32,077 bases of DNA from Izemoplasma sp964435595 (GCA_964435595.1 CAYSZV010000021.1:1-32077), one strand, 5' to 3'; shown: positions 23,848 to 31,941, counted from the stretch's first letter. The notes: generated by a model not told the origin, from the letters alone. Numbers and translations: made by a program.

Positions 23848-25105
23848 GTTGGACCTCCTTATTGTTTTTGATTCTTTCAATGTATTCATCATTGAAGAAT
23901 TCCATTGTAGATATAATTGATGTAGGAGATGTTTGTCCGAGCCCACACAATGTTGTTTCATGGATTACACTAGCCAAAGATGCCAGTGATTGATAATCTT
24001 TATGGGTCGCAGTGTAATTCACAAATTTCTTAAGAAGATTCACAATCTGCACATGTCCTTCTCTACAAGGAGTACATTTCCCACATGATTCATGTAGGAA
24101 GAATTCCATGTTTCTCAATATTATATCAAACATATCATGAGAGTCATCAATTACGATAATTGCCCCAGCACCCATTTTACTATCGAAAATTTCAAAGCGT
24201 TCATTGTCAATATCCATATCAAGTAAGCTTGGAGGAATAATCGCTCCACATGCTCCACCTAATTGAACCATTTTTATTTTTCTTCCTTCTGTTGTTCCAC
24301 CACCGAGAACTTCAATTACTTCCCTGATTGTTCTTCCAAACGGAACTTCATATACTCCTTTGTTTCTTACATTACCAGAAAGACTAATTAGTTTGGTTCC
24401 TGAAGCATAATCACTTCCGATATTGTTATATGCATATCCTCCAATGTCAATAATAAAAGGTAGATTACAAAACGTTTCAACATTATTGATTAATGTTGGC
24501 TTGTTAAAAACACCACATTGTGATGGAAATGGTGGCTTAACTCTAGTTCTTCCAGGTTTCCCTTCAATTGATTCAATCAAAGCAAATTCTTCCCCACAAA
24601 CATATGCACCAGCTCCTCTTCTGACTTCAATATCAAAAGACATTTCTGTATTGCATATACTTTCACCTAAAAAATTATGTTCACGAGCTGTTTCAATAAC
24701 TTGCTTCATGATTTTAATTGCTTTTGAATATTCCCCACGTATATAAATATAACCTTTAGAAGCTCCTGTTGCATAGGCACTGATCAACATTCCTTCAATG
24801 ATTTGATGAGGGTCTTTTTCTAACATATATCGATCTTTAAAATTTCCAGGTTCACCTTCATCTGCATTACAAATAATATATTTGGTTCCAGTTTCTTTTG
24901 CAAAACTTTTCATTTTAATACTTGTTGGGAAGTTTGCACCTCCACGACCTGTAATACGAGACAAGGTTATCTCTTCAAGGATATCCTCAGGGTCCATATG
25001 TAGTGCTTTCAAAAACATTGAATATCCATCTTGCATGATATAGTCTTCAATACATATTGGAATAATTTTATCAAAACGTTTTGTTAAGACCTTATGCTGT
25101 ATCAT
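23840..25105 (-). CDS. hydB: NADH-binding flavoprotein subunit HydB (NuoF-like), compact form
   Basis: 421 residues with the NuoF core: GRGGANFPT (FMN/NADH site; the usual G is N), CNADEGEPGNFKDR, GAGAYVCGEEFALIESIEG, and the N3-type cluster ESCGKCTPCREG with a fourth Cys in TTLCGLGQ. Thermotoga HydB (about 626 residues) carries an N-terminal thioredoxin-like [2Fe-2S] domain and a C-terminal 2[4Fe-4S] domain; both are missing here. It oxidises or reduces NAD(H) and passes electrons to HydA. It overlaps hydC by 14 bp and hydA by 8 bp. Confidence 0.95.
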   Translation of the reverse strand: MIQHKVLTKRFDKIIPICIEDYIMQDGYSMFLKALHMDPEDILEEITLSRITGRGGANFPTSIKMKSFAKETGTKYIICNADEGEPGNFKDRYMLEKDPHQIIEGMLISAYATGASKGYIYIRGEYSKAIKIMKQVIETAREHNFLGESICNTEMSFDIEVRRGAGAYVCGEEFALIESIEGKPGRTRVKPPFPSQCGVFNKPTLINNVETFCNLPFIIDIGGYAYNNIGSDYASGTKLISLSGNVRNKGVYEVPFGRTIREVIEVLGGGTTEGRKIKMVQLGGACGAIIPPSLLDMDIDNERFEIFDSKMGAGAIIVIDDSHDMFDIILRNMEFFLHESCGKCTPCREGHVQIVNLLKKFVNYTATHKDYQSLASLASVIHETTLCGLGQTSPTSIISTMEFFNDEYIERIKNNKEVQHG

Positions 25106-25562
25106 TTTTTGCCCCCCTGTACTGTTCCAACAAAGTAATTACTTTCCCTTTTGTCAAATTCGTATAGGTTTCATGGTTAATACGCATTGCTGGTGATTCA
25201 TCACAACATCCAATACATGCCGTGAATTCAATTGTGAATAGTTTGTCATTTGTTGTTTCACCAAGTTTAATACCTAAGAATTCCTCTACTGTTTCTAAAA
25301 CATTAAAAGAGTCATTCAAATAACAAGGGACATCCTTGCAAATTTGAATGATATATTTTCCTCGTGGTGATGTTGATAAGAGCGTGTAAAAAGACATCAC
25401 ACTACAAATGTGCGATTCTTTTGTCCCTAGATAATCCGCTATCACAGTAATATCCTCTTCACTTACAAAATGATTTTCCTTTTTCTCGTCTATGTCTATT
25501 AAAATTTCTAAAAGGTAATCTTTCTGTTTTGGATAACTGCTTAAAATTTCTTTTACTGGCAT
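25092..25562 (-). CDS. hydC: thioredoxin-like [2Fe-2S] subunit HydC (NuoE-like)
   Basis: 156 residues. A helical N-terminal domain precedes a thioredoxin-like fold with cysteines in QICKDVPC (C-x4-C) and ACIGCCDESP (C-x3-C), the NuoE pattern. VMSFYTLLSTSPRGKYIIQI is the family block before the first Cys pair. First gene of hydCBA, with AAGGAGGAG 6 bases before ATG. It supplies a [2Fe-2S] cluster beside the HydB flavin. Confidence 0.95.
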   Translation of the reverse strand: MPVKEILSSYPKQKDYLLEILIDIDEKKENHFVSEEDITVIADYLGTKESHICSVMSFYTLLSTSPRGKYIIQICKDVPCYLNDSFNVLETVEEFLGIKLGETTNDKLFTIEFTACIGCCDESPAMRINHETYTNLTKGKVITLLEQYRGAKNDTA

Positions 25563-25579
25563 AATACTCCTCCTTGTTT

Positions 25580-25608
25580 TTTATAAAACAGGAAAAAATC
25601 TCCAGCAA
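25580..25608 (-). promoter_or_regulatory. candidate hydCBA promoter
   Basis: On the minus strand TTGCTG (25603-25608), a 17-bp spacer and TATAAA (25580-25585), giving a very short leader. The remaining gap 25609-25933 has no supported gene. It holds an ATAAC-ATAA-GTTAT palindrome at 25689-25702, a doubled CAAGTAAT at about 25618-25633 and T-rich DNA. No full Rex operator (TTGTGAAnnnnTTCACAA-like) is seen. Confidence 0.45.
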
Positions 25609-25933
25609 TCCATTCATCAAGTAATCAAGTAATCTTCGTTGTTTTTCTAGTAGTGATCAAATAGTAATTTTCGTTTGCACGCATATGGATAACATAAGTT
25701 ATTTCCTGTGCTTATTTAGAATTGTTAACGCTTTCCTCACTCATTATACTCTAAGTAAAGCACAATACCAAATATCTGCAATTCCATCACTATTTGAAGA
25801 AAATTTATTTATTAAATCGCTTTATTTAGATGTTTCTTGTTCTTTCTATTGTCATAAATACTGTAATAAACGAGTATGTTTTTTTACTTTTTTTATTTTT
25901 TTTATTTTCTAAATAAGAATTTTGTTAAATTTG

Positions 25934-25963
25934 CAAAAAAAACACCGAAATTCGGTGTCTTTA
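25934..25963 (-). terminator. terminator of the mscS gene
   Basis: GACACCGAA / TTCGGTGT stem, followed on the minus strand by T8. It starts 3 bases beyond the stop. The stem differs from the hairpins at 20165 and 22100 by only a few bases. Confidence 0.88.
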
Positions 25964-27001
25964 TTTTAATTCGGTATTATGAAGAACAATTTGCATAAAT
26001 GGTATTTCGATATCATTCTTATCCATTAATTTCTTAATTTCATTTCGCAAGTTTCTTTCAATCGCATACTGTTTCTCTGAGTTTGTTCTTGCTATAACGC
26101 GGAGATTTATTGAACTAGCTGCAAACTCAACGACTCCAACACAAACTGGATCTTCAACTATATCCGGATTAGCAGGTCTGATTTTAGGTAACTCAGTGTT
26201 TAAGATATTAATCACACGTTCGATATCTTCACTATATGAAATCCCAACCTCTACTATTGCAACAGACTCAGTAAATGAATAGTTTATTGCATTTTGGACA
26301 CTAGAGTTATTAAATATTTTCACATCTTTTTTCCAATTCATCACTTTTGTAGTCTTTAGACCGATATCAATTACTTGACCCTTAAATCCATTGACTTCAA
26401 TAACATCACCAACATCAAAATGTTTTTCAAAAATAATAAAGAATCCTGTAATAAAATCTTTCATTAAATCTTGAGCACCAAATCCGATTACCAATCCTAA
26501 AATACCAAGTCCCGCAAGAGCTGGGAGAACATTCACTCCCCATAGAGCCAGCAATATTAAGACAAGTATAATCTTCATAGAGTAATCAACAATACTTATT
26601 GTAACTTTCAATATCGTAATTTTTCTCTTTTGATTCTTTAATTCATATCTTTTCAAAGAATAATGTTGAAATAACTTCATTAATTTAAATACACCTATGA
26701 AAATAAAAACAATTATAACTGATGTAATTAAAATACCTATTTTATCTAATAAAACCTCTTCTAATTGTTTCCAATCATCATAAAATAAACTGATATAATT
26801 CACATTCCAAACATAAAATTCAAACAGTAAAATTGCAATTGCTACTATAATTGAAATAAAATAAACAAAAAATACTACTTTTTGATGATTTTCATCTGTT
26901 AAGTAACGATTGATTAGACTTTTTGACAAAAAGAACAAACCCAACAAGAGCAATACCCCAATAATAGAAAATACAATACTAATCGTCAATGTGAACGGCA
27001 T
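25961..27001 (-). CDS. MscS-family mechanosensitive channel
   Basis: 346 residues. Membrane segments at about 5-30, 42-65, 85-110 and 135-160 lead to the pore helix, with the Gly/Ala pattern ALAGLGILGLVIGFGAQDLM. It is followed by the beta domain DVGDVIEVNGFKGQVIDIGL and a C-terminal alpha/beta domain (VEVGISYSEDIERV). Opens under membrane tension to release solutes in osmotic downshock. More membrane segments than E. coli MscS, closer to YkuT/YnaI-type homologues. AAAGGAG lies 7 bases before ATG. Single gene with the promoter at 27042-27071. Confidence 0.92.
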   Translation of the reverse strand: MPFTLTISIVFSIIGVLLLLGLFFLSKSLINRYLTDENHQKVVFFVYFISIIVAIAILLFEFYVWNVNYISLFYDDWKQLEEVLLDKIGILITSVIIVFIFIGVFKLMKLFQHYSLKRYELKNQKRKITILKVTISIVDYSMKIILVLILLALWGVNVLPALAGLGILGLVIGFGAQDLMKDFITGFFIIFEKHFDVGDVIEVNGFKGQVIDIGLKTTKVMNWKKDVKIFNNSSVQNAINYSFTESVAIVEVGISYSEDIERVINILNTELPKIRPANPDIVEDPVCVGVVEFAASSINLRVIARTNSEKQYAIERNLRNEIKKLMDKNDIEIPFMQIVLHNTELK

Positions 27002-27041
27002 ATAAACAACTCCTTTATATAAATATATTTAGTATATACTT

Positions 27042-27071
27042 ATTATACTACAAAACCTATTGAATATGTAA
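27042..27071 (-). promoter_or_regulatory. mscS promoter, with a hairpin upstream
   Basis: On the minus strand TTACAT (27066-27071), an 18-bp spacer and TATAAT (27042-27047). Just upstream, AGTGG-TCGCTCC-CCACT (27083-27099) forms a small hairpin of unknown role. Confidence 0.6.
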
Positions 27072-27156
27072 GAATTCATTATAGTGGTCGCTCCCCACTT
27101 ACGACATTCTCAATATCCTTGAAGAGGGAGTTTTCTTGAATGTATTAGATAAATTT

Positions 27157-27186
27157 AAAAGAACCACTTTTATAAGTGGTTCTTTT
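27157..27186 (-). terminator. clpB terminator
   Basis: AAAAGAACCACTT / AAGTGGTTCTTTT, a 13-bp stem with a 4-nt loop. The clpB stop (27170-27172) lies within it. Confidence 0.9.
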
Positions 27187-29761
27187 GCACATTAAACATA
27201 AGTTTATTGTCTTCAAATGTTACATAAATAGTATGATTCGGCAAAACATCTCCTCGAATAATCAATTTACTGATACTCGTTTCAATATGTCTTTCTATAT
27301 ATCTCTTTATCGGTCTTGCACCATAATAGATATCATATGCTTGATCTAGGATGAATCCCTTTGCTTGAATACTCACATCCAAATACATTTGTTGCTCATT
27401 CAATTTTCGCTCTAATTGGTCTATTTCAAGTGTTATAATTTGTAATATTTCTTCTCGTTGTAACGGTTTAAACATCACGATATCATCAACACGATTCAAG
27501 AATTCCGGCTTAAAGATTCTCTTTAATTGTTGTTCCACTTTATCTCTAGCCTCATCTGTTATATTTCCGTCTTTTGAAATACCGTTTAACAAATATTCAC
27601 TACCAATATTAGACGTCATAATAACAATTGTATTTTTGAAATCTACTGTTTTCCCTTTGGCATCTGTTAATCTACCATCATCGAGTAATTGTAATAAAAT
27701 GTTTAATACTTCCGGATGTGCTTTTTCAATTTCATCAAACAAAATAACACTATACGGTTTTCTCCTAACAGCCTCTGTTAGTTGTCCACCTTCATCATAC
27801 CCGATGTATCCAGGAGGAGCACCAATAAGACGTGCTACTGTGTGACGTTCTTGATACTCACTCATATCAATTCGAATTAGATTCTTTTCTGTATCAAATA
27901 GATGTTTTGATAATGTTTTTGCAATATGTGTTTTCCCCACTCCAGTTGGACCTAGGAATATAAAACTTCCAATTGGTTTATTTGGTGACTTAAGCCCACT
28001 TTTTGTTCTAAGGACAGCATTTGAAATCGTTGTTACTGCCTCATCCTGCCCAATTACGGTTTCATGTAAAATATCTTCTAGATGCAATAATTTCTCTCTT
28101 TCACTTTCTCGTAGTTTACTTACAGGTATTCCTGTCCATTTGGAAATAATCTCGGTTATTTCGTTTTCAGTTACTTCTTCTTTTAACATTGTGTTATTTG
28201 TTGAAGCTACAAGTTCATCTAAATCTTTTTGAAGTTTTGGTAATGTTCCATGTTTCAATACGGCAAGTTTTTCTAAATCGTAATTGCGTTCTTCCATATC
28301 GATTTGTTGTTTTACATCATCTATATCTGATTTGATTTTTTTGATTGCTTCAATATTTTGTTTTTCTTTTTCCCATGTTGCTCGTAATACTTTCGCTTTT
28401 TCGTTCAGGGATGCCAAATCGATTTTTATATTGTTTAGGCGTTCTTTACTAAGTGCATCTTTTTCTTTTTTCAAAGACTGTTGTTCAATTTCTAATTGCA
28501 TGATTTTTCGATTGATTTCATCTATCACTGCTGGATGAGAATCAATTTCAGTTTTAATCAAGGCACCTGCTTCATCCATTAAATCAATGGCTTTATCTGG
28601 TAAGAAACGATCACTAATATATTTATTACTAAGAGTCGCACAAGCTACTAGCGCATTGTCTGTAATTCGAACTCCATGGTGGATTTCAAATTTGTCTTTG
28701 ATTCCTCTCAAAATACTAATCGTATCTTCTACACTTGGTTCGTCAACCATTACAGGTTGAAAACGACGCTCTAAAGCAGCATCTTTTTCAATATATTTTC
28801 GATACTCATCAATAGTTGTAGCTCCAATACAGCGTAATTCTCCTCGTGCCAATAATGGCTTCAAGAGATTTGATGCATCCATAGCTCCATCCGTTTTTCC
28901 TGCCCCAACAATGTTGTGTAGTTCATCAATAAATAGAATGATTTCCCCATTGCTCTTTTGCACTTCTCCCAATACAGCTTTTAATCTTTCTTCAAATTCA
29001 CCATGATATTTTGCTCCCGCAACGAGTGCTCCCATATCTAGAGCAAAAATTGTTTTATTTTTCAGTCCTTCTGGTACATCTTCATTCAAAATACGACCTG
29101 CCAAGCCTTCTACAATCGCTGTTTTACCAACTCCTGGTTCACCAATTAAAACAGGATTATTTTTCGTTCTTCGACTCAAAATTCTTATCGTACGTCTTAT
29201 TTCCTCATCACGACCTATTACAGGATCGATTTTACCATTTTTTGCTAACTCAACAAGGTTTTGTCCATATTTTGTAAGTACTTCATATGTATTTTCTGGG
29301 CTATCACTTTTTACCTGTTGATTCCCACGAACTGTTTTCAATGCTTCTAAAAATTCATTCTTATCGATATTGTGTTTTTTCAAAATAGTTTTGACTATAG
29401 AATTTCTAGCATCAAACATTGCTAAAAAGATATGTTCAACACTCACATAATCATCTTTAAACTGTTTTTTCAATTTTTCGCTATCAAGCAGTATTTGATT
29501 TGCAATAAGAGAAAAATAGGGTTGTTGTGTACTTCCAGTAACTCTTGGTATTTTTCCTAGTTCAGAGTTCACTGTACTCATAAGGTTTGTAACGTCCACT
29601 TTCATCACTTGAAGTAACCTTGTTATCAATCCATCTGATTGATTAATAAGGGCAAATAATAGATGAAGATCTTCAATTGTTTGATTGTTTTTTTCAACAG
29701 CTAAATCAAACGCATCATTTATTACTTTTTTTGACTGATTTGTATAACTATCAATATTCAT
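27170..29761 (-). CDS. clpB: ClpB disaggregase (HSP100 chaperone)
   Basis: 863 residues. N-domain (1-145); AAA1 with GEPGVGKT (207-214) and LFIDELHN; the middle coiled coil (rich in K, E and Q, e.g. LEIEQQSLKKEKDALSKERL); AAA2 with GPTGVGKT, LFDEIEKAHP and the arginine/sensor region (RVDDIVMF, GARPIKR). It extracts and refolds aggregated proteins with DnaK. The long middle domain marks ClpB, not ClpC/ClpA. The ATG at 29761 has AGGAG 8 bases upstream; a GTG nine bases earlier abuts that site. No CIRCE (TTAGCACTC-N9-GAGTGCTAA) or CtsR repeat is visible upstream, so heat control, if present, is by another route. Confidence 0.96.
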   Translation of the reverse strand: MNIDSYTNQSKKVINDAFDLAVEKNNQTIEDLHLLFALINQSDGLITRLLQVMKVDVTNLMSTVNSELGKIPRVTGSTQQPYFSLIANQILLDSEKLKKQFKDDYVSVEHIFLAMFDARNSIVKTILKKHNIDKNEFLEALKTVRGNQQVKSDSPENTYEVLTKYGQNLVELAKNGKIDPVIGRDEEIRRTIRILSRRTKNNPVLIGEPGVGKTAIVEGLAGRILNEDVPEGLKNKTIFALDMGALVAGAKYHGEFEERLKAVLGEVQKSNGEIILFIDELHNIVGAGKTDGAMDASNLLKPLLARGELRCIGATTIDEYRKYIEKDAALERRFQPVMVDEPSVEDTISILRGIKDKFEIHHGVRITDNALVACATLSNKYISDRFLPDKAIDLMDEAGALIKTEIDSHPAVIDEINRKIMQLEIEQQSLKKEKDALSKERLNNIKIDLASLNEKAKVLRATWEKEKQNIEAIKKIKSDIDDVKQQIDMEERNYDLEKLAVLKHGTLPKLQKDLDELVASTNNTMLKEEVTENEITEIISKWTGIPVSKLRESEREKLLHLEDILHETVIGQDEAVTTISNAVLRTKSGLKSPNKPIGSFIFLGPTGVGKTHIAKTLSKHLFDTEKNLIRIDMSEYQERHTVARLIGAPPGYIGYDEGGQLTEAVRRKPYSVILFDEIEKAHPEVLNILLQLLDDGRLTDAKGKTVDFKNTIVIMTSNIGSEYLLNGISKDGNITDEARDKVEQQLKRIFKPEFLNRVDDIVMFKPLQREEILQIITLEIDQLERKLNEQQMYLDVSIQAKGFILDQAYDIYYGARPIKRYIERHIETSISKLIIRGDVLPNHTIYVTFEDNKLMFNVQKNHL

Positions 29762-29909
29762 CAATATCACTCCTTTTCCTTTTGATTCACTTTTATTTTA
29801 CCACCACTCAATTTATTAGTACATTTAAACCTAACGTGAATTCATTAGTTTTCGTAAAAAAGCAACGATGCAAGTGTATCATATTGCCACAAGAGATGTA
29901 ACTACAGAA

Positions 29910-29975
29910 AAAAGTCGAAATCAATTTACCTAAAATGACTATTTTAGCCATCAAGAGAAATTAATTACGACTTTT
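29910..29975. repeat. nested inverted repeat beside the tRNA-Cys fragment
   Basis: Outer arms AAAAGTCG (29910-29917) and CGACTTTT (29968-29975). A related pair, AATCAATTT and AAATTAATT, lies inside, and a perfect inner hairpin, CTAAAAT-GACT-ATTTTAG, is at 29930-29947. It may be the original terminator of the tRNA-Cys gene or a recombinase arm region. Confidence 0.6.
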
Positions 29976-29985
29976 GATAATTGAT

Positions 29986-30032
29986 TGGAGGTCCCGACCA
30001 GATTTGAACTGGTGATCACGGAGTTGCAGTCC
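29986..30032 (-). pseudogene. 3' half of tRNA-Cys (GCA), probable attachment site
   Basis: On the minus strand the anticodon loop CTGCAAC (anticodon GCA), the 3' anticodon stem, the full T-arm ACCAG-TTCAAAT-CTGGT, acceptor strand CGGGACC, discriminator T and CCA are present. U73 with GCA identifies tRNA-Cys. Similarity stops within the 5' anticodon stem (only GGA remains); no D-arm or 5' acceptor follows, replaced by a terminator. A fragment from anticodon loop to CCA is the typical product of integrase-mediated insertion in a tRNA gene. Confidence 0.85.
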
Positions 30033-30043
30033 AATTCTAATTA

Positions 30044-30069
30044 AAAAACGACTTGACCAAGCCGTTTTT
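30044..30069. terminator. bidirectional terminator at the island edge
   Basis: AAAAACG-a-CTTG, loop AC, CAAG-c-CGTTTTT: an 11-bp stem with one mismatch, A-tract before and T-tract after. It ends leftward transcripts of the putative island before the tRNA remnant. The 30070-30205 stretch beyond holds one copy of the 33-bp repeat and no gene. Confidence 0.8.
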
Positions 30070-30147
30070 ATCTTTTTATTGCTTCTAGTTCTACATAGTG
30101 CAGAATAATGATGCATTTTATAGTTTTTTTACTATTTTCACACAAAG

Positions 30148-30180
30148 CAGTCCGTTGCTTTGTACGACGGAATACTTATA
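30148..30180. repeat. 33-bp repeat, copy 1
   Basis: Matches 31909-31941 at 26 of 33 positions in the same orientation (shared GTCC.TTGCTTTGT.CGAC core). Flanking TTTTCA..CAAA is also similar. No known element recognised. Confidence 0.6.
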
Positions 30181-30205
30181 AAACTCATTTTTGTTCATAT
30201 TCTAT

Positions 30206-30444
30206 TTATTCAAACAACTCTTTATAGGAATTTAAAGTTGCATTACCAATACTTTTGCTACTTAGTTTCTTATAGATAAAACCTAAAAATCCTTTCGTAT
30301 TAAGAAGTTCAATAGTACAAATCAGATTTACTTTGTCATCTTGTCCTTGAAATTCAAAATGATAGCGAGAAGTTACTTCAACCAATTTGCCACCTGAATA
30401 GTTTTCTTCAAAATCAACAATTAGAGCGTTATCTTTAAACGATT
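30206..30444 (-). pseudogene. C-terminal fragment of an SRPBCC-type (START/polyketide cyclase-like) protein, cut by the IS
   Basis: An open frame of 78 codons and a stop, entering from the IS edge. It reads SFKDNALIVDFEENYSGGKL..., then VTSRYHFEFQGQ, LICTIELLNTKGFLGFIY and the helical end SIGNATLNSYKELFE. The strand-rich segment plus long C-terminal helix resembles SRPBCC ligand-binding proteins. The 5' part is not found on the other side of the IS (31844 onward is stop-rich in all three leftward frames), so the gene is truncated, not merely interrupted. Confidence 0.65.
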
Positions 30445-30557
30445 TGCACTGCTATGATTTTCTAGGACACATAGGTACCACCCTAGACATAAAAATAGCG
30501 ACATGCAACTTTCCTTTGTTGCTTCTATTTTATCATAAATTATTTTAATTGAATAGA

Positions 30558-31376
30558 TTAATTAAATCCTTTTAATGTTCTATATTCTGCTGGAGTTAAG
30601 TAATCTAACTTATAAGCTACTCTGTGATTATTAAAATAGTCAATATATAGTTCAATGGCTGTATTGATATCTTTAAAATCATGAAGTTTAATATAGTGTT
30701 TCAAGTCACCTTTAATCCAACCTATTAATGATTCAATTACTGGGTTATCTGTAGGAGTTCCAGCACGTGACATTGATCTTGTAATAGGATATTCTTTGTG
30801 AGCTTTTTCAAATTTCTTAGATGCATACACGATTCCTTGATCACTATGCAAGATGGTATGGTCATCACCATATCCTCTTTCTTCTTTAATACGTAAGAAA
30901 TCTTGTAAGCTTTTTAAGTGATTCATAACACCATTTCCGTGTTTAGAGTTTGCACAATCATGTCCTACTATTTCGTTGTTAAACACATCAATATGTAGGT
31001 TTAAATCATATTTCTTACCATCATGTTTTAATAGTGTTGTATCTGTGGTTACTTTCTCAAATGGTCTTGTAGTAGACCAATCACCATTGATGATGTTAGG
31101 AAACTTATCAGATATCCCTTTAGGTCTTCTAAACGCTCTTCTTCGTGCTTTAGAGTATATTCCCATTTCTCTAAAACATTGATACATTAAGTAATATGAT
31201 ACGATCCATCCTGTTTCATTTATGATATCTTTTCTCAAAGCTCTATACCCTTTTTCAGGATGAATGGTATGGTAATTCTTAATTAACATTTTAAGCGTTT
31301 CTTTTGTCTCTTGACGTGCTGTTTTATTCTCTCTTCGTCTTAGCCATCTATAGTAACCTGATCTACTGATTCCCAT
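30558..31376 (-). CDS. IS3-family transposase OrfB (DDE catalytic part)
   Basis: 272 residues from the ATG at 31376, ending at 30558. Integrase core: first D in TTDTTLLK, second D in LHSDQG, and E in NPVIESLIGWIK, with the family C-terminus YFNNHRVAYKLDYLTPAEYR. An N-terminal HTH_21-like block (GISRSGYYRW) is present. The frame is open upstream of this ATG back to the A9 run at 31452, so the true product is probably the OrfAB fusion made by -1 frameshifting; an internal start at 31376 lacks a good ribosome site. Confidence 0.93.
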   Translation of the reverse strand: MGISRSGYYRWLRRRENKTARQETKETLKMLIKNYHTIHPEKGYRALRKDIINETGWIVSYYLMYQCFREMGIYSKARRRAFRRPKGISDKFPNIINGDWSTTRPFEKVTTDTTLLKHDGKKYDLNLHIDVFNNEIVGHDCANSKHGNGVMNHLKSLQDFLRIKEERGYGDDHTILHSDQGIVYASKKFEKAHKEYPITRSMSRAGTPTDNPVIESLIGWIKGDLKHYIKLHDFKDINTAIELYIDYFNNHRVAYKLDYLTPAEYRTLKGFN

Positions 31377-31441
31377 ATATTCACATAGATCTTTTATGTA
31401 ATATTTTAATCTAAATTTATGGACTAGAGTATATTCATAAT

Positions 31442-31759
31442 TTAGGATCTCTTTTTTTTTACGTATGCAGCGTCTTCACTATTATATCCTCTTTTTAATC
31501 GTTCTATTTCTACCTTAAGCATTAGGATTTCATGCTTTAACGATTCTACTGATTCTTCTTCTTGATTCGTTGGTATTTTGTCTCTAATTTTTCTTTTACT
31601 AATTAGTCCACTTATCCCCTCACTTTGATACTTATGTACCCACTGTCTTTGTGTTTTTGTTGCGACATTATATTCTCTCATTATTGATTTCTTGCTTATA
31701 TGTTCATTTAATATCATCTTTACAATCTTTAGTTTAAAGTCTACACTGTACTGATTCAT
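31442..31759 (-). CDS. IS3-family transposase OrfA (HTH and leucine zipper)
   Basis: 105 residues. N-terminal HTH_Tnp_1 (YSVDFKLKIVKMILNEHISK ... TKTQRQWVHKY) that binds the inverted repeats, then a heptad segment (VESLKHEILMLKVEIERLK) for dimerisation. It ends shortly after the slippery run (KKKRS). AAAGGAG lies 10 bases before ATG. OrfA alone usually inhibits transposition; the frameshifted OrfAB acts as transposase. Confidence 0.92.
   Translation of the reverse strand: MNQYSVDFKLKIVKMILNEHISKKSIMREYNVATKTQRQWVHKYQSEGISGLISKRKIRDKIPTNQEEESVESLKHEILMLKVEIERLKRGYNSEDAAYVKKKRS
31452..31460 (-). promoter_or_regulatory. programmed -1 frameshift site (A9 then G)
   Basis: On the minus strand GTA AAA AAA AAG in the orfA frame contains the heptamer A AAA AAG, the standard IS3 slip site. 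After a -1 slip the frame reads KEILNYEYTLVH and runs without stop into orfB. Confidence 0.85.
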
Positions 31760-31908
31760 TGGCTTTCAACTCCTTTGTATAATTATTATACATTATTCTC
31801 TTTTATGTGGTACCTATGTGTCCCACTTTTTCGTAGCAGTGCACCTAAATGGCTATACTTAAACATCTTCTAAATGTGTATGCTCAAAATACTCGATTTT
31901 TCATCAAA

Positions 31909-31941
31909 TAGTCCTTTGCTTTGTCCGACCGAGAACTTAGA
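31909..31941. repeat. 33-bp repeat, copy 2
   Basis: Same orientation as copy 1 at 30148-30180; the copies sit on either side of the IS, 1761 bp apart. Confidence 0.6.

Larger units (their letters stand above)
30445..31843 (-). mobile_element. complete IS3-family insertion sequence (IS150-like), 1399 bp
   Basis: Bounded by 36-bp imperfect inverted repeats (29 of 36 identical) beginning TGCACTGCTA and ending GACACATAGGTACCA, at 30445-30480 and 31808-31843, with the TG...CA termini of the IS3 family. It contains orfA and orfB in relative -1 frames with an A9 slip site. Both frames are intact, so it may be active. The three bases either side (ATT and CCT) do not match, so no target duplication remains. 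Confidence 0.93.

Noticed and set aside
23848..23961. N-terminal extension of HydA
   Set aside because: It overlaps hydB by 122 bp and lacks a ribosome site; AAGGAGG precedes the ATG at 23847 and the CpI-like length fits.
25563..25760. Rex redox-operator upstream of hydCBA
   Set aside because: Only half-sites such as TTGTTAA are present; no full palindrome.
25685..25912. A 75-codon rightward frame in the hyd-mscS gap
   Set aside because: No ribosome site before the ATG, T-rich low-complexity content and no recognisable domain.
29986..30075. A complete tRNA-Cys gene
   Set aside because: No D-arm or 5' acceptor strand exists 5' of the anticodon loop; that DNA is a terminator hairpin.
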